In this document: positions 9,517 through 20,566 of the stretch, piece after piece
How the letters are laid out: each line of letters begins with the position of its first letter
Position numbering within the stretch: position 1 is the first letter of the stretch
NCBI GenBank assembly: GCA_004325065.1
Contig: PITI01000119.1
Location: 1-20,769, forward strand
Direction of reading: 5' to 3'
DNA: 20,769 bases
From: Hamiltosporidium magnivora
Taxonomy: Eukaryota; Microsporidia; Dubosqiidae
The notes under the pieces: generated by a model
Told to the model about the DNA's origin: nothing
The model's database searches: none
The model's input: the letters and a program-made list of their open reading frames with translations, nothing else
Position numbers and translations under genes: made by a program

Positions 9517-9545
9517 GGGGTGTTATATTTTTTTATATATTTGCG
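9517..9545 (-). promoter_or_regulatory. CCCC start signal and A+T box of the pseudogene
   Basis: On the minus strand, CCCC (9517-9520) touches the ATG. Upstream lie AATATAA and a TATATAAAA-like run (about 9522-9541). The arrangement matches the upstream region of the intact gene at 20567, where AATATA boxes also precede CCC-ATG. A CCC- or GGG-like motif next to the start codon is a known feature of microsporidian genes; that the A+T run is the core promoter is inferred. Confidence 0.6.
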
Positions 9546-11601
9546 ATCCAATTTACTTTAAAAGCTCAAATTAAATAACTTTTTTCGAATATTTTTTTCA
9601 CTTTAAAAAATTATTGTTTTGGTCTTATTTAATAAAAAATCATTCTTGTATATCGAATGTCTCTAAAATGAATTATGGCGCAATAAAAAGCTCAATGAAA
9701 TTACAAAGTCGAAGACAAAAAATATTTTTAAAAACAAAAAATCCAACCAATTTGATTTCTAAACAAAAATGAAATAAAAATTCAAGTGCACGAAATAAGA
9801 AATTAATAATTTAATTTTAGTTTTTTAAAAGACATGAGAATAATCTTCAATATTCCGTTAATATATATGTATTTTTTGAATACTTAATAAAGATAGTCTT
9901 ATTATATTTATAATGAGTGTATATAAAGCCAAGAAATTTGCTAAAAATTGATATGCATGTTTTAAGATGCCAGATTTATAAAACCAAAATTTCATTTACT
10001 CTATTTTCATAAATAATTTTAATTTTTCTATTTTTAGGCATTTCAAAAATCCTTTTTTGGATGTTTGTACATAAAAATAAATTTTTATTACTGTTTCTCG
10101 GTCGATTCATAAAACATAATACATTTATCGTTTAAAAATCATATATTCAAATTTTTTGAAACACATCATATTATTGCCATACTTTCGATGTTAAGTGAAT
10201 TTAACAACAATAAATTATCTCTACTCAATCTGTATTTTATCACAGGCGTATTTATTGTCAAATATATTATTAACCATGTTTTCTGCTAGTAAGTGATTTT
10301 GTGTAGCAAACATACGTATAAAGTTTTAAAAATTGCAATTTTAGAAATTATATGAAGTGTTATATGCGGCTTTGAGTCTAAAAACAATACAATTTTTCCG
10401 AAAATAAAAATAATTTATTTTTTTTCTATTTTATATAATGGCTTATTTAATTCATAGGCTTACGCGTAAAATGAATCAAATATTTTTTTGAACGTAATAT
10501 TGACGACACCCTATCATTAATTAATTATTTTTACAAAAAACTGAATTTGAATCTAAAATATTAACCATATGAAATGAAATATTAACGAACTGGTATTATT
10601 ACACTTGATAATAATCTTTCTTCATAATCATGTTGGATATATTTAAATCACCTGTGAAACGGTTATAAAAATTAATTCAAGTTAATTATCCTGTTACTTT
10701 TTAGTAATAGACATTGCAAAAAATATTTGTCAATATTTTTTAGGTTTAATATATGTATGTACCAAGATAAGGGAAATCAATGAAAAAAACAGTTCTCGTA
10801 GAATACTGCCAAATATTATTATCACCATTTTAGATTGGATAAGATGAATCAATATAGCCCAAATCTTAAAAAATATACAAAGAGTAGGCAATTATGAGAG
10901 ATTTTGAAATAATAACTTCTTCGATAACAATTGCTCTTTATAGATTATGAACCGAAACGTAATACTTCAGAGGCTTCACATTGCCTACAAACTTCAATGC
11001 ATTATATAAATTAACAAAAGATATATCACAAAAGAGGATCAAAGCCGTTTAATCTCGGATATTTCATTCAAGTAGAATGTGCGTATAAATCTGTTTAACA
11101 ATCGAAAAACATAGATAAAATGGCCAATGAATTCAATAAGATGAAGCAAAAACTTCTTTTAAAACTAGAAAAAAAACAAACTGCACCATATTAAATCCAA
11201 ATTGATTATTTTGGGCAAAAAACCCGGAGAGTAATAATTTGGTTTTTAGCATAGATATTTCCTGGAGATAGGGACTTCCCCCGTAATATATAATAAGTAT
11301 AATTAATTAGATAAGATGTTTTATTACATGTGTTGTGAAACCTACCTTAATTTACTACAATATGGATAAAAAGTACCAATATTTTTTTGCCAATTATAAT
11401 ATACTTTACTACACAACATTGCCTGTGACGAAATGTAAGCCAATAAAGAAGAAATCAGAATGTGTGTAATGTAAATTAAACTTTTTTTGTATCATAAAGC
11501 GTTATATAAACACAAAAATAAGTTGGTACAGAATTATTTAAATAAAAACTTATAGTATCATCAAATAAAACATACTTAAAAAAATTCAAAAATTATTTTA
11601 G
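9546..11601. other. A+T-rich stretch, no supported gene
   Basis: No defensible ORF is present. Around 11205-11440 the plus strand gives a protein-like run (FSIDIS, YIISI, RCFITCV) that vaguely recalls a retroelement integrase core, but stops occur every 10 to 20 codons and no catalytic triad can be assigned. The rest is A+T-rich and featureless. Confidence 0.4.
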
Positions 11602-11865
11602 AAGTTGCATAACTCTATAGGCTTTAGCAGAGGGACGGGGATCGAAATATGGGCAAACTTGGAATTGCCGCAATCAAAAATAAAAAGGTATTTCAAAGTT
11701 TTGAAAATAATTTCTAAAGAAGTGGCTCTATTTAAATTAATTCAGACCGCGAAAAATATATTTAAATAATTTGCGAATATTAAATCACTAGGTATCCCGC
11801 CGAAAAGACCTGGTTTCAGAATTATTTTAACCTACTACATAGAAATTTATGTCAAAAACCATTAA
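11602..11865 (+). pseudogene. Weak coding relic, function unknown
   Basis: One plus-strand frame stays open for 88 codons apart from one TAA (11767-11769), where several stops would be expected at this composition. The translation contains GTGIEIWANLELPQSK and SLGIPPKRPGFRI, and G+C is raised at 11620-11690. There is no ATG at its head and no recognised domain. It may be part of a decayed gene or transposon, or a chance opening. Confidence 0.2.
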
Positions 11866-12962
11866 GAGATATTATGTTCATAAAAAACCTAAAATATATA
11901 TCCGCAAACATAGATCAATGGTCTCATAAAAATCTCCATCTCATTTCCTTGAAAAGATCTGATATATGAATTTTAGTAAGCAGTTTAAGCAAATGATAAC
12001 AAATGAAATCATAATTTACTTTGAGATTAAACGAACTAAAATACAGATAAAATTTACGATTTTTCTGTTATTATTCGAAGTGCTCTTACAGATATGGCAT
12101 CTGGGTATTTTATCCGTACTTCACTAGTGTGCTTCTACACGAAATAGTACAAGTATTATGTACATACCATTCCTTTTAAGATAACCAATATTGTATATTT
12201 TGCTAAAAATTGCCACCAGAAATACGATTAAGTATTTTTTTTATTTCCTAAGGAAGTATAAATCACAAAATGCAAAGAAGAGTCACAAGGTAGATATGAA
12301 AGATTTTATGTTAGTTTGAAAATGTAATGATTAAGTATACTTTAGATATTTATACCAATAAGATATATATATTAAGTTAACTTGTCCAGTATTCTATTGG
12401 ATAAAATAAGTGATTGAATCTTTCTTAATAAAAAATTATACTTTACTTATCCTTTAATTTAGAGGAACAACAAGAATAAAAGAGATTACGCAATTCTAAC
12501 TCAAAAAATAAAACTTTTTAACAAAAATTCTTTAGTTACACGAATGAACAAACCTTTTACTTTGGAAGATAAAGCCTGTCTATATCAAAGATATACTTTA
12601 TCTCGGTGTATTGAAAGAACCTAGTACAACACTAAACAAAATATTGAATATTTGATTCCGAATAAGGTAAAATATTGAAATATTATTATGGCATAAAATA
12701 TAGAAGAGAAAGTAAAAATATTTCGGTGAAAACTATATTTAAAGGCTATACCAAGCAAGAGAACGTAATGATAAGAAAATTAGCATTTAAAATATATTTA
12801 TACAAATGAAAATCTCGAAAAAACTATGCAAATATAATTTATCTAAAAAAGGCATTTTGAATTAAATTTAAGGTTTGAGATTATGAATTTTGTTAAACTA
12901 ATAAAAGTCTTATATTTTGATCATTTAAAACAATGACATGGATACAAGGATGGGCTATTGTT
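11866..12962. other. A+T-rich stretch, no supported gene
   Basis: Only short open stretches occur, for example plus strand 12550-12620, which reads LEDKACLYQRYTLSRCIER before a stop. Nothing here can be assigned to a family, and no RNA gene or repeat is evident. Confidence 0.4.
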
Positions 12963-13118
12963 TTAAAAAAGTAATATGTATACTCTTAGTGTATGGTGAA
13001 AGAGGGATGTCGACATAAAAATCTTTCTGCTTGGTAATAAATGTGTGAAACTGCTATGAATATCATTGTTTGAATTTTGATGTGGAAATAAAACCACACA
13101 TATCTTCGTTTGTTTCAT
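12963..13118 (-). CDS. Small ORF with CCC-ATG start, doubtful
   Basis: On the minus strand an ATG at 13118-13116, directly preceded by CCC (13119-13121), opens 51 codons ending at TAA 12963-12965. It begins MKQTKICVVLFPHQNSN and ends in a hydrophobic VYILLF. The start signal matches that of the intact gene, which is the only reason to list it. About two CCCATG sites are expected by chance in a window of this size and composition, and the product resembles nothing I know. A noise ORF is the likelier explanation. Confidence 0.2.
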   Translation of the reverse strand: MKQTKICVVLFPHQNSNNDIHSSFTHLLPSRKIFMSTSLFHHTLRVYILLF

Positions 13119-13259
13119 GGGAGTTTGTATAAGGAGAAAAAAGGCTACGAAATGACGAAACTTTTTTTACAAATTTATTTGTAGTTTTTTATGTAACCAG
13201 ATTGCAGACTGTGGCTAAAAATGTAATTAATTGCCATGTAAAAGCATAGAAACTTAGCG

Positions 13260-13690
13260 TTGTTCACACGGGTCAGAAGGCTCAGGGCCTGATAGATATA
13301 AAAAATATAAACCAAGAAAAGCCGGTAGAGCTAAGTAGCAGGTTATACTTCTTGGTATGAGATTACAGTGTCTAGGTGAATTCCATGTAAGTCTCTGAAA
13401 TATATCTTAGCTAGAAGTTAATTGGGTTCCGAAAGTGTAGAGTATTTGGGAATGCTGCATAGTCTTGGGGGAGCCCGGGGGGGCTTCGATCACATTCCAT
13501 GCAAGAGACAATAACGAACTCCGGGCTACTGCCTCGCCTATTAATTAGGTTCTACACACCTGGTAGATGAAAGACTTTGAGACGTAGGTATCGCAAGGGG
13601 TACTGATGGAGTTTTGGGGTAACAGGTGTTTATGTTGTACCTAGAACTACGTTAACCCATGAAAACAAATATAACACCTGCCAATGTTAT
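13260..13690. other. G+C-rich island of unknown nature
   Basis: By count, 13441-13620 is about 50% G+C, against roughly 25% around it. No frame on either strand is open for long, so an intact protein gene is excluded. The segment is rich in pairing potential: GAGCCC (13471-13476) with GGGCTT (13481-13486) around four G; TCTAC (13551-13555) with GTAGA (13563-13567); and CAGGTGTT (13623-13630) with AACACCTG (13673-13680). It lacks the motifs I would expect of rRNA, RNase P RNA, SRP RNA or snRNAs. A diverged transposable-element fragment, an unusual structured RNA or transferred DNA are all possible. Confidence 0.6.
13623..13680. repeat. 8-bp inverted repeat at the island's right edge
   Basis: CAGGTGTT (13623-13630) and AACACCTG (13673-13680) are perfect reverse complements with 42 bases between them. 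The next bases keep partial pairing (TATGTT against AACAAATAT). The position at the composition boundary suggests the end of an inserted element or a terminal stem. Confidence 0.5.
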
Positions 13691-15374
13691 AAAAAGATGT
13701 GATACTTTTAAATAAAGATATTTTAAGTCAGTAATAAATTAAAACAAAATTTTATTGTCTAATGAAATTTGTTATTAAAAAAGAAAATTTAAAATTCTAA
13801 TAAACTATAAATCATTTCTTTAAACAACTTTTTAAGCCTTTCTTCTAATACTTTTTATATTTAATCATTAGAACTTCACAAAAGCAAATTAAATTTATTT
13901 AATATTAAATGTAATCTACTATGTATTCATAAATATTTAAATGTATTTGTGTGTTTTTAGACGTTAAACTGTTTGCTAAACGAAAGAATTAATTAAATTG
14001 ATAGTTTCTTTTTTATATTAATTTACTGCATTTTGTTCTAACTTACGTTCAAAGTTTGAACAGAATAAATAATTAAATGATTTTTATAGGTTTAATAAAT
14101 TTTAATATTTTCGAATTTATATTTTAGTTTAAATAATCACTTGTTTGTTTGTCTTCTGCTATAAATGGTATATTTAGTTACGGTTACGAAAAATTTGCTT
14201 GATGGAATGTGCTAAAATGATATATTTTATAGAAGTATTTAAATTTCGCTGCAACATGAAAAATTATGGAAAATCATTGATTATGAACGTCTGAAAAGCA
14301 GAATTTATTCAGCTTTTCGTTAACATAATGATTCATATCAGTTAACAATCGTTCTTAAATTTTTCTTTTGAAGAATCACTAACACATAAAAAAGAAAGAA
14401 CAGAGAAAAATCCGAACACACCAAACACTCGATAAAAAAAGAACCGAAAGCAATCATGGGCTCGTTAAAGTGCGAGGAGTAAAAGAAATGAGTCGATAAC
14501 GACAAATGGCAAGTCTGCAAGAATCGCTTAACAACCACTTAGCCGATTAGTAAATTTATCAAGTGACGAAAAGAAATTTAGTGGTTCTAATATAAATTAG
14601 ACATTGTGAAAAGTTATCTTAGATTATTTTTAAATTTCCAGTTCTATCAAAAATTATTCAAATTTTTGGTTAATTTTTATATATGATAGTATGATTTATA
14701 AAATAACTTGTTTTTTTACTTCCTATTTGTTTGCTACATCTAACTATTTCTCATTTCAATTAATTTCTCGTTTTTTTCGTTTCCTTTGTCTTATTTGAAT
14801 CGATTCGTCTCTTTCGAGATTTCTCTTCATAATTAAAATTATAAATTTTGAATTTCTATTGAATATGATACTTCATTTCGCATTTATACCTATTGTTAAC
14901 AATACTTTCAATTCATTTATATCTTGGTTCTCTCCATGATTTTTATTCATGTATTTTTTTTGCTTTCCTGATCATTTGTTTAGACTCAATTTTTTTGATT
15001 TTACAAATTATTTTGATATCCCTTTAAATAATATAAACAGACTGCATATCCATATTCTTACCACAAGTTTGTCATTTTAAGTTGTGTATTATGACAGATA
15101 CAAATATTTGTAACCAAAATTATCATGTGAACGCTCATCACAATACTATTTTTACCAATGAAACTTATACATTTAGAATAAATTCGTATATCTTTGGTTT
15201 TTCCGTCCAAATTAGATTAAATCCGAAGAATAATGTTGCTTCAAGGTATTTATCTCGTAAAATCTTTCTAAAAAAACAAACTATTGTCTTGTATTTAAGA
15301 TTTTTACAAAGGTTTTTAAGATTTTTAATCATATTGTTCAAAATAATTTTTAGATACATTTAAAAACAATTTCT
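13691..15374. other. A+T-rich stretch, no supported gene
   Basis: A 66-codon minus-strand frame at 14338-14538 contains an ATG at 14457 directly after CCC. Its product would be 39 very hydrophobic residues, and the composition is more easily read as a purine-rich plus-strand segment. At 15091-15363 the plus strand has a 90-codon frame from ATG, and the minus strand is also open over part of it. Neither looks like a known protein. From about 14700 the plus strand is strikingly T- and C-rich. Confidence 0.35.
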
Positions 15375-15841
15375 GTCTGGTCTGTTTGGAAGTCAGATGA
15401 TCTATACGAATTCGGCAAAGGCAAAGAAATTATTCAGCTGATTTATTGCGTGGTTAAACAAGGCTATGACAAAACGTTTTCTCACATTTAATCGCTGGAT
15501 TTTTATTGTTTGGTATGCAGATTTCTGTTCGAAGTGCTAATGTCTTCAAGAGACATTTTTAGCGCCGATATAGCGAAAAATCATTGAATTTCGAGACCCT
15601 TTATCCAAAATCGCAGAAACGCATAAATACTTAAGATATTATCATTCATTTTGTAAAAAATGTTTAAGTTTGAGTATCGCAGGAGAAAATTTCTTTACAT
15701 GATTTGCTCCGTACATTTATTGAAATTTCTTTTAAAATTTTCTTTGTTCTATAGAAATTCCATTGGAACAAAACCTTTTAATAAAGTCAATACAGGCTTT
15801 ATGAGTATTTTCCTTATTTTGAATCGCTGTTCATCTGATTA
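15375..15841 (+). pseudogene. Possible coding relic, function unknown
   Basis: One plus-strand frame covers 155 codons with about five stops where roughly a dozen would be expected. It starts WSVWKSDDLYEFGKGKEIIQ, continues with LIYCVVKQGYDKTF, then FLFEVLMSSRDIFSADIAK, and ends with a 60-codon stop-free run from ATG 15660 to TAA at 15840-15842. G+C is higher than in the flanks at 15380-15600. The segment does not align with the secreted family or with the LINE. The excess of open codons is modest, so chance is not excluded. Confidence 0.27.
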
Positions 15842-15842
15842 A

Positions 15843-18484
15843 TGATCTTTTGTTTTAACGGATCTATTTTTAAATTTCGGAAGAATATTGTCTCTCATAA
15901 GAAAACAATGCAGAACATTTCAATTTTATTTCTCGGAATTTATAAAAGCTATTTAAACTATGAAGAAGATGTCTATTGGTAATTTAGGTCTTATGTGTAA
16001 ATTTTATTTCACTTACAGAAACTAGAAATTTAAAGTTCTATATTCCTCTAAGAAAGTAAATTTAGAATATTGTATGTTGATTAACAAAGAAAAACAAGTT
16101 TTTTGACTTTAAATGATGTGACACTGTCTTTTAGCTTTTATATCAAGCTTTTCTCTACTTCTTCAAATTACTTCTTTTATGATTTACTCTGCTGTCTTAT
16201 ATTATTGCGAATTTTTTAAAAAACCATATCTTCTCCAAAAGAAGCCGTATCTTCATATTTGTCATTTATATGTTACATCTATCTATCTATTTTAAGCTAA
16301 ACCCTCCGAAAATTTCTTTCTCGGTTGCTATAGATTTTAACATATAATTATGCAATCTAAAGAGCTTAATTATCACACTCAAGTAAGTTTTATTTCGTAG
16401 AATAAGAACTATAGATGTATGTATAGCCTTATATTGCTACTTTAAAATTGATTGCGAATGCTTTTTACCAAACAGAAGCACCATACACAAAAAATTATCT
16501 CTTCGCCGTATTTTTCTGCTAAATTTCATCAGTGATGAATAATTTAGCCAAATTAAACCATCATTTTTTGAGTTTGATATAGTAACATAACCAAATTTAA
16601 ATTCACGCTATAATTTATTTTTTAAATTCATCATATTAGAATAGTATTTTTTCGGTGAAAATGTCGTTTAGACATTAATTTGTAAATCGTTTACCAAATT
16701 TTTTAAAACTTAGTGAAGGTAAATTTGAAGCAAGCATGTAATTTCCTGCTCTACTCTTCTTTCTGTCTCAAAGTCTTTTTTAAACACTATTTATTTAATA
16801 TTTAGTTGAATCATTTCTTTTTACAGATTTTATTAATAGTGGTGTGATATAGAGTATATTACTCTGATGTCATAGCCTCTGAATAGTATGCTTTTTATGA
16901 ATAAATACTTTAACCAAAGGTAAAACAGTATTTTTTTGACTTTTTATATAGCCACATGATTTTTACTAGAAAAAAAGTTTTTATTATAGCCCGTAAGTCT
17001 GTGATGAAAAAATCATAAAAATAGCTATTTCTGCCGTTTTTGTCAAAAAATGAATTGATATACCGAAAAAACTTTCAAATTAAAGAAAAAGGCATTGGCA
17101 TGTGTATAAACCCTTTGTATAAAACAACCATCATAATAATTAGGCTCTTATAGTTCTTCTCATTTTAAACCTACGGCTTACAATTTGTGTCTCAAATATC
17201 ATACAATTGGTCAAAAAAATCCAAACACAAACGAGAGAAATAAATTTTAAACACTTGAGATATATGCTCAAATATACTGACTTACTTTTGAATTTCATAG
17301 ATTAAAATTTTCTCTACTTGATATTTATTGGCTTATTTTTCTTGAGACATGACTCTATCAAATTCTTTATCGTTTAGATTTAAATACGACACGGGTTCTA
17401 ATCTTTAAAGTTTTTTCTAAAGGGGACAATTTTTTTTCTTTTTTGGTTTCTCATGAGAGTCTTAGAAATTTTTACTCGTAAAATATCATCTAGGTTTTCT
17501 TTCTTATATTATTTAAGCATTTTTTTGTTTTCTCAATCATAAGAAATAAGCACTGCTTTATTATATATCCAGCCTTCTATAATGAAACAGTTTTCAGAGA
17601 ACTTTTTTAGGCCCGATCATACGATCGATGATATCTAATTGATACTTTACCCAATTACCTTAAAGGTTTTTTTATTGAGGCAATTTTCTTTTCTGATTTT
17701 ATTCCTTGATTGCGACGATTATATTCTAATACTTATATCAAACATATTTAGCATTAGTTTAACTTTATCGCTTTTTCATTTAGACAAAGATAAAATGGTT
17801 GTGCCACTTTGACACTTTGCTCCATATTTCTATTTCTAGATAAAATCACAATATTCTAATATTTTGTTTGAAAGCTTGTAAATTTATATTTTAGTACTTT
17901 GAAATTTAGATCGGTTTTTTAAGAATACACCTTTAAGACTTTTTTACTGGAAGGAGAACATTTTATGACTATTCTTAGGTTCCCGCTTAGGTAATCTGAC
18001 ATGTGAAGTCATATATTTGTCGCTTTTATCTACGAGTAATAACGGAATGCATATTTCTAATAGTACCGGTACTCTATATATCTAATAAGATAATAGGCCG
18101 AAAAATAATGCGTTATGGGCACAGAGACTAGTGTTTAACAATTTTTGTTTCGCAACAGATAGGTGTATTTATAGATAGCCAGATAAGCCGAAGACCATAT
18201 ATATCGATATTATAACCAAACCAAATAATTTTTATTCTTTTGGATCTTTTTTTTAAAATTCTATCTTTTTACTTTTTAAAGCCTCCCACTTAAATTCTTA
18301 CTTCTAAACTATAGTATTTAAATTAAATAAATACCTAATTTTTTAATCTATAGTTTTAAAAAAAATATAAATTCGAATTTTTTGATCTAAAAAATCTATA
18401 CTCATTAGAACTCAAATCATTTTTTAAATCGATTTTTATTCAAACATAACTTTTAAAGGTTTTCAAATAAACACTTGTAGTCTA
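15843..18484. other. Long T-rich stretch, no supported gene
   Basis: Over 2.6 kb the plus strand is pyrimidine-rich. On the minus strand several open stretches of 20 to 40 codons occur, for example IPLLLVDKSDKYMTSH near 18050-17990 and EPVSYLNLNDKEFDRVMSQ near 17395-17340. Stops are about as frequent as random sequence predicts and nothing is recognisable. A 12-bp palindrome, AGTACCGGTACT, lies at 18062-18073. A heavily decayed minus-strand gene is possible but cannot be claimed. Confidence 0.35.
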
Positions 18485-18745
18485 TCTTACTTTCCCATCA
18501 TTCTGGGAGAAAAATTGGCTTGGAGTATTTTCTACATCTTATAAGAAGCAAATAAAAGGTAATGATACATAAGGTTGGATGTAGGGTTAACAACTCACCC
18601 TTGAAAACCACCTTGTCACAAAACTCGAAGAAGCAAACAAACCCACTTGGAGTAGAGACGAATAGTTGGTATTACTGAGTAAGACCAAGGCCTATACCGG
18701 CTTGTACTGCCAGGGATAAATGAACCGTGCTTAGACTGAAATATA
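18485..18745. other. Second G+C-richer island, possible transposable-element fragment
   Basis: By count, 18601-18720 is about 43% G+C. The left edge has a short hairpin, TCCCA, loop TCATTC, TGGGA. The run GGTTGGATGTAGGGTTAAC, then ACTCACCCTTG, has the feel of 5' segments of animal LINE elements that I have seen, but this is an impression and not a match that I can document. One plus-strand frame is open for about 45 codons (18555-18690) without a recognisable product. It is unlike the island at 13260-13690 in sequence. Confidence 0.45.
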
Positions 18746-19018
18746 ATAGCGATTAAAATATATTATTTCTTGATTGAATCGTCCTAAAAATATTTTTAAA
18801 ACGAATAAAAAATATTGCTGTTTTTATTAATAGAAATGTTTAACATGACAACCATTATATAATTTAACTATTAAATCATTGATTAACGATGTATTTTGAA
18901 TTATTTTTAAATGTTTTAGCTTGCAATAAAAAGTTAAAATATAAAAAGCGTTAGAAGCTACGTACTTTTAATCAAATTTACCAATAAATTTGCATTATCA
19001 TAAAGACCAATTATTCGA
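18746..19018. other. 3' flank of the secreted-protein gene
   Basis: A+T-rich DNA follows the TAA at 19019-19021 on the minus strand. No canonical AATAAA is seen close behind the stop; weaker A-rich variants occur. No ORF or repeat is evident. Confidence 0.45.
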
Positions 19019-20566
19019 TTATTCCCATATTATCGTTTTCTTTTTAATAAATCCTTCAGTTTTAAAATACTCTGTCAAAGCTGATTTGAAAAAATATGAA
19101 AAGAAAAGCAAAATGTTCTTTTGCATAATTGATATCGCATCGGTACCATCTTCCTGTAAAATTTCATGATCAAATCCATTTTCATTAATAAATTTAGTAA
19201 ATATAAATCTAAAAACAGAATCACCAACACTGTGTAAATAGAAGCAAACATAAGTTTTGGATCTAATTTCGTTCTTTAACGTCACAAAAAACGTTTTGAT
19301 TTCATCACAAAAAGGTGTTAGATTTGTTATTTCTTTGAATGTTTCGCTCAACTGTCTTTGCCGTTCTTTTTCAATTTCCGAAAAATTTTGTTTTAACACA
19401 TGAAAAAACATTACTCTTTCAAATTTTAAACAAAGTTGTTTAATAAACACTGTCAGCCATTCTTCTATATTTAACTTGAATGTTAAATTTAGACTTCGAC
19501 TTGAAAGTTTGAGAAACAGAAAATTTATAGAATTCCTGAAACACTCAGGGTATCTTTTGGGAAAAACACACATTAGATCATCTATAATCATAAGAGGCGT
19601 ATGTATATCATCAAAATCAATAATCCATGAAAATGTTTTTGGTTGATATGAGCCAGGTGTTTTGTCAACCAAGCCAAAATTGGAGATCATAAAAACAAGA
19701 CTATCATAATATTGCTTCTTATATTCGATTTGGGTTTGTGAAATCGCACTATCATAATAGCTCGGGCATTTCCAATTGTTTAATGAATATATTTTTTTAA
19801 TGGCTTTTACAAATTGATTATTTTCAATTACAGCACTCCAAAATTCTTTATTTTTATTTAAATCATAAATTGATAATTCAGGAAATATTTTATTTAAAGC
19901 GCCAAAACCACCTTTAAAGGCAATCGTGACTTCATCGCATAAAAAGGATAGAAAGTCTTCATCATGAATACTATCTAGAATTATTTTTATTTTTTCTTCA
20001 TGTGTAACCAGTTCCTTTTCGTTTATTTCTCTCGTTTTTATAGCATCAAGTCTTTCTAAAATTCTTGGGTTGGAAAATTCTTCGTTTAATAAAAGTTCTG
20101 TATATACTGTGAACTCATTTTCTTTCAGAAATGTTTGCACGTTCCAAAAAGCAATAAATCTTGCAACGAATATATCGATAAACATTAAAAATAGCGATCT
20201 GTATATGATTTTTATATTTCTTAAATTTCCATCACCTAAACAATCGATGAATTTGATTTGCTTTTCAATAGATAATATCAAACACTTTTTGAACAAGGTT
20301 TTTAGTCTGTCTATATGCGTTTGAAATAATATTTTGACTAAAGGAATAGCAATTGAAATATCTTCTATAGTGTCTTGAAAATTGTTTGTAATTGTAATAC
20401 TAAAACTTTTATTTTCGTCCGAATTTGCAGAAATCGGGTATTCTAATCGATATATTCTTTCATTTAGCAGATTTATCATTTTATTAGCAGATTCCATGGA
20501 ATTCTGACTCCCAGAGACCCTTAGACATAGAATATTATGTAAAATTAATGCAATGCAAGCATTCAT
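19019..20566 (-). CDS. Predicted secreted protein, 515 residues, paralogous family
   Basis: This is the only intact sizeable gene. The ATG at 20566-20564 is chosen because CCC directly precedes it, it opens a signal peptide (MNACIALILHNILCL, likely cut soon after residue 18), and the pseudogene at 9516 starts in the same way. The mature protein is Lys/Glu/Phe/Ile-rich and predicted mostly helical, with a charged segment at 394-412 and hydrophobic stretches near 122-141 and 483-494 that look more like buried helices than membrane spans. Cysteines occur at 105, 109, 210, 267, 333, 342, 379, 420 and 441. No catalytic motif or known domain is recognised. Blocks shared with the pseudogene are 68-81, about 171-180, 197-222, 252-271, 313-320, 358-370 and 449-505. 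By analogy with other microsporidian expanded secreted families it may act at the parasite surface or in the host cell; this is inference. Confidence 0.92.
   Translation of the reverse strand: MNACIALILHNILCLRVSGSQNSMESANKMINLLNERIYRLEYPISANSDENKSFSITITNNFQDTIEDISIAIPLVKILFQTHIDRLKTLFKKCLILSIEKQIKFIDCLGDGNLRNIKIIYRSLFLMFIDIFVARFIAFWNVQTFLKENEFTVYTELLLNEEFSNPRILERLDAIKTREINEKELVTHEEKIKIILDSIHDEDFLSFLCDEVTIAFKGGFGALNKIFPELSIYDLNKNKEFWSAVIENNQFVKAIKKIYSLNNWKCPSYYDSAISQTQIEYKKQYYDSLVFMISNFGLVDKTPGSYQPKTFSWIIDFDDIHTPLMIIDDLMCVFPKRYPECFRNSINFLFLKLSSRSLNLTFKLNIEEWLTVFIKQLCLKFERVMFFHVLKQNFSEIEKERQRQLSETFKEITNLTPFCDEIKTFFVTLKNEIRSKTYVCFYLHSVGDSVFRFIFTKFINENGFDHEILQEDGTDAISIMQKNILLFFSYFFKSALTEYFKTEGFIKKKTIIWE

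Noticed and set aside
11255..11300. Translation IFPGDRDFP, resembling the reverse-transcriptase FQGD block
   Set aside because: No YxDD-like strand follows at the right distance and stops flank it closely. A second LINE palm is not supported.
11205..11440. Plus-strand run resembling a retroelement integrase core
   Set aside because: Only one possible catalytic Asp is seen, stops are frequent and no second or third acidic residue can be placed. It is left as a remark only.
13260..13690. rRNA, RNase P RNA or SRP RNA gene
   Set aside because: None of the conserved motifs of these RNAs that I know is present in either orientation.
14338..14538. Small minus-strand membrane protein with an internal CCC-ATG at 14457
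   Set aside because: The product is only 39 hydrophobic residues from that ATG. About two CCC-ATG sites are expected by chance, and composition explains the open frame.
15165..15359. Minus-strand 64-codon ORF opposite a plus-strand ORF
   Set aside because: It has no start signal and no recognisable motif. Both strands are A+T-rich and open by composition.
20070..20324. Plus-strand ORF inside the 515-residue gene
   Set aside because: It is the antisense shadow of an intact and better supported gene.
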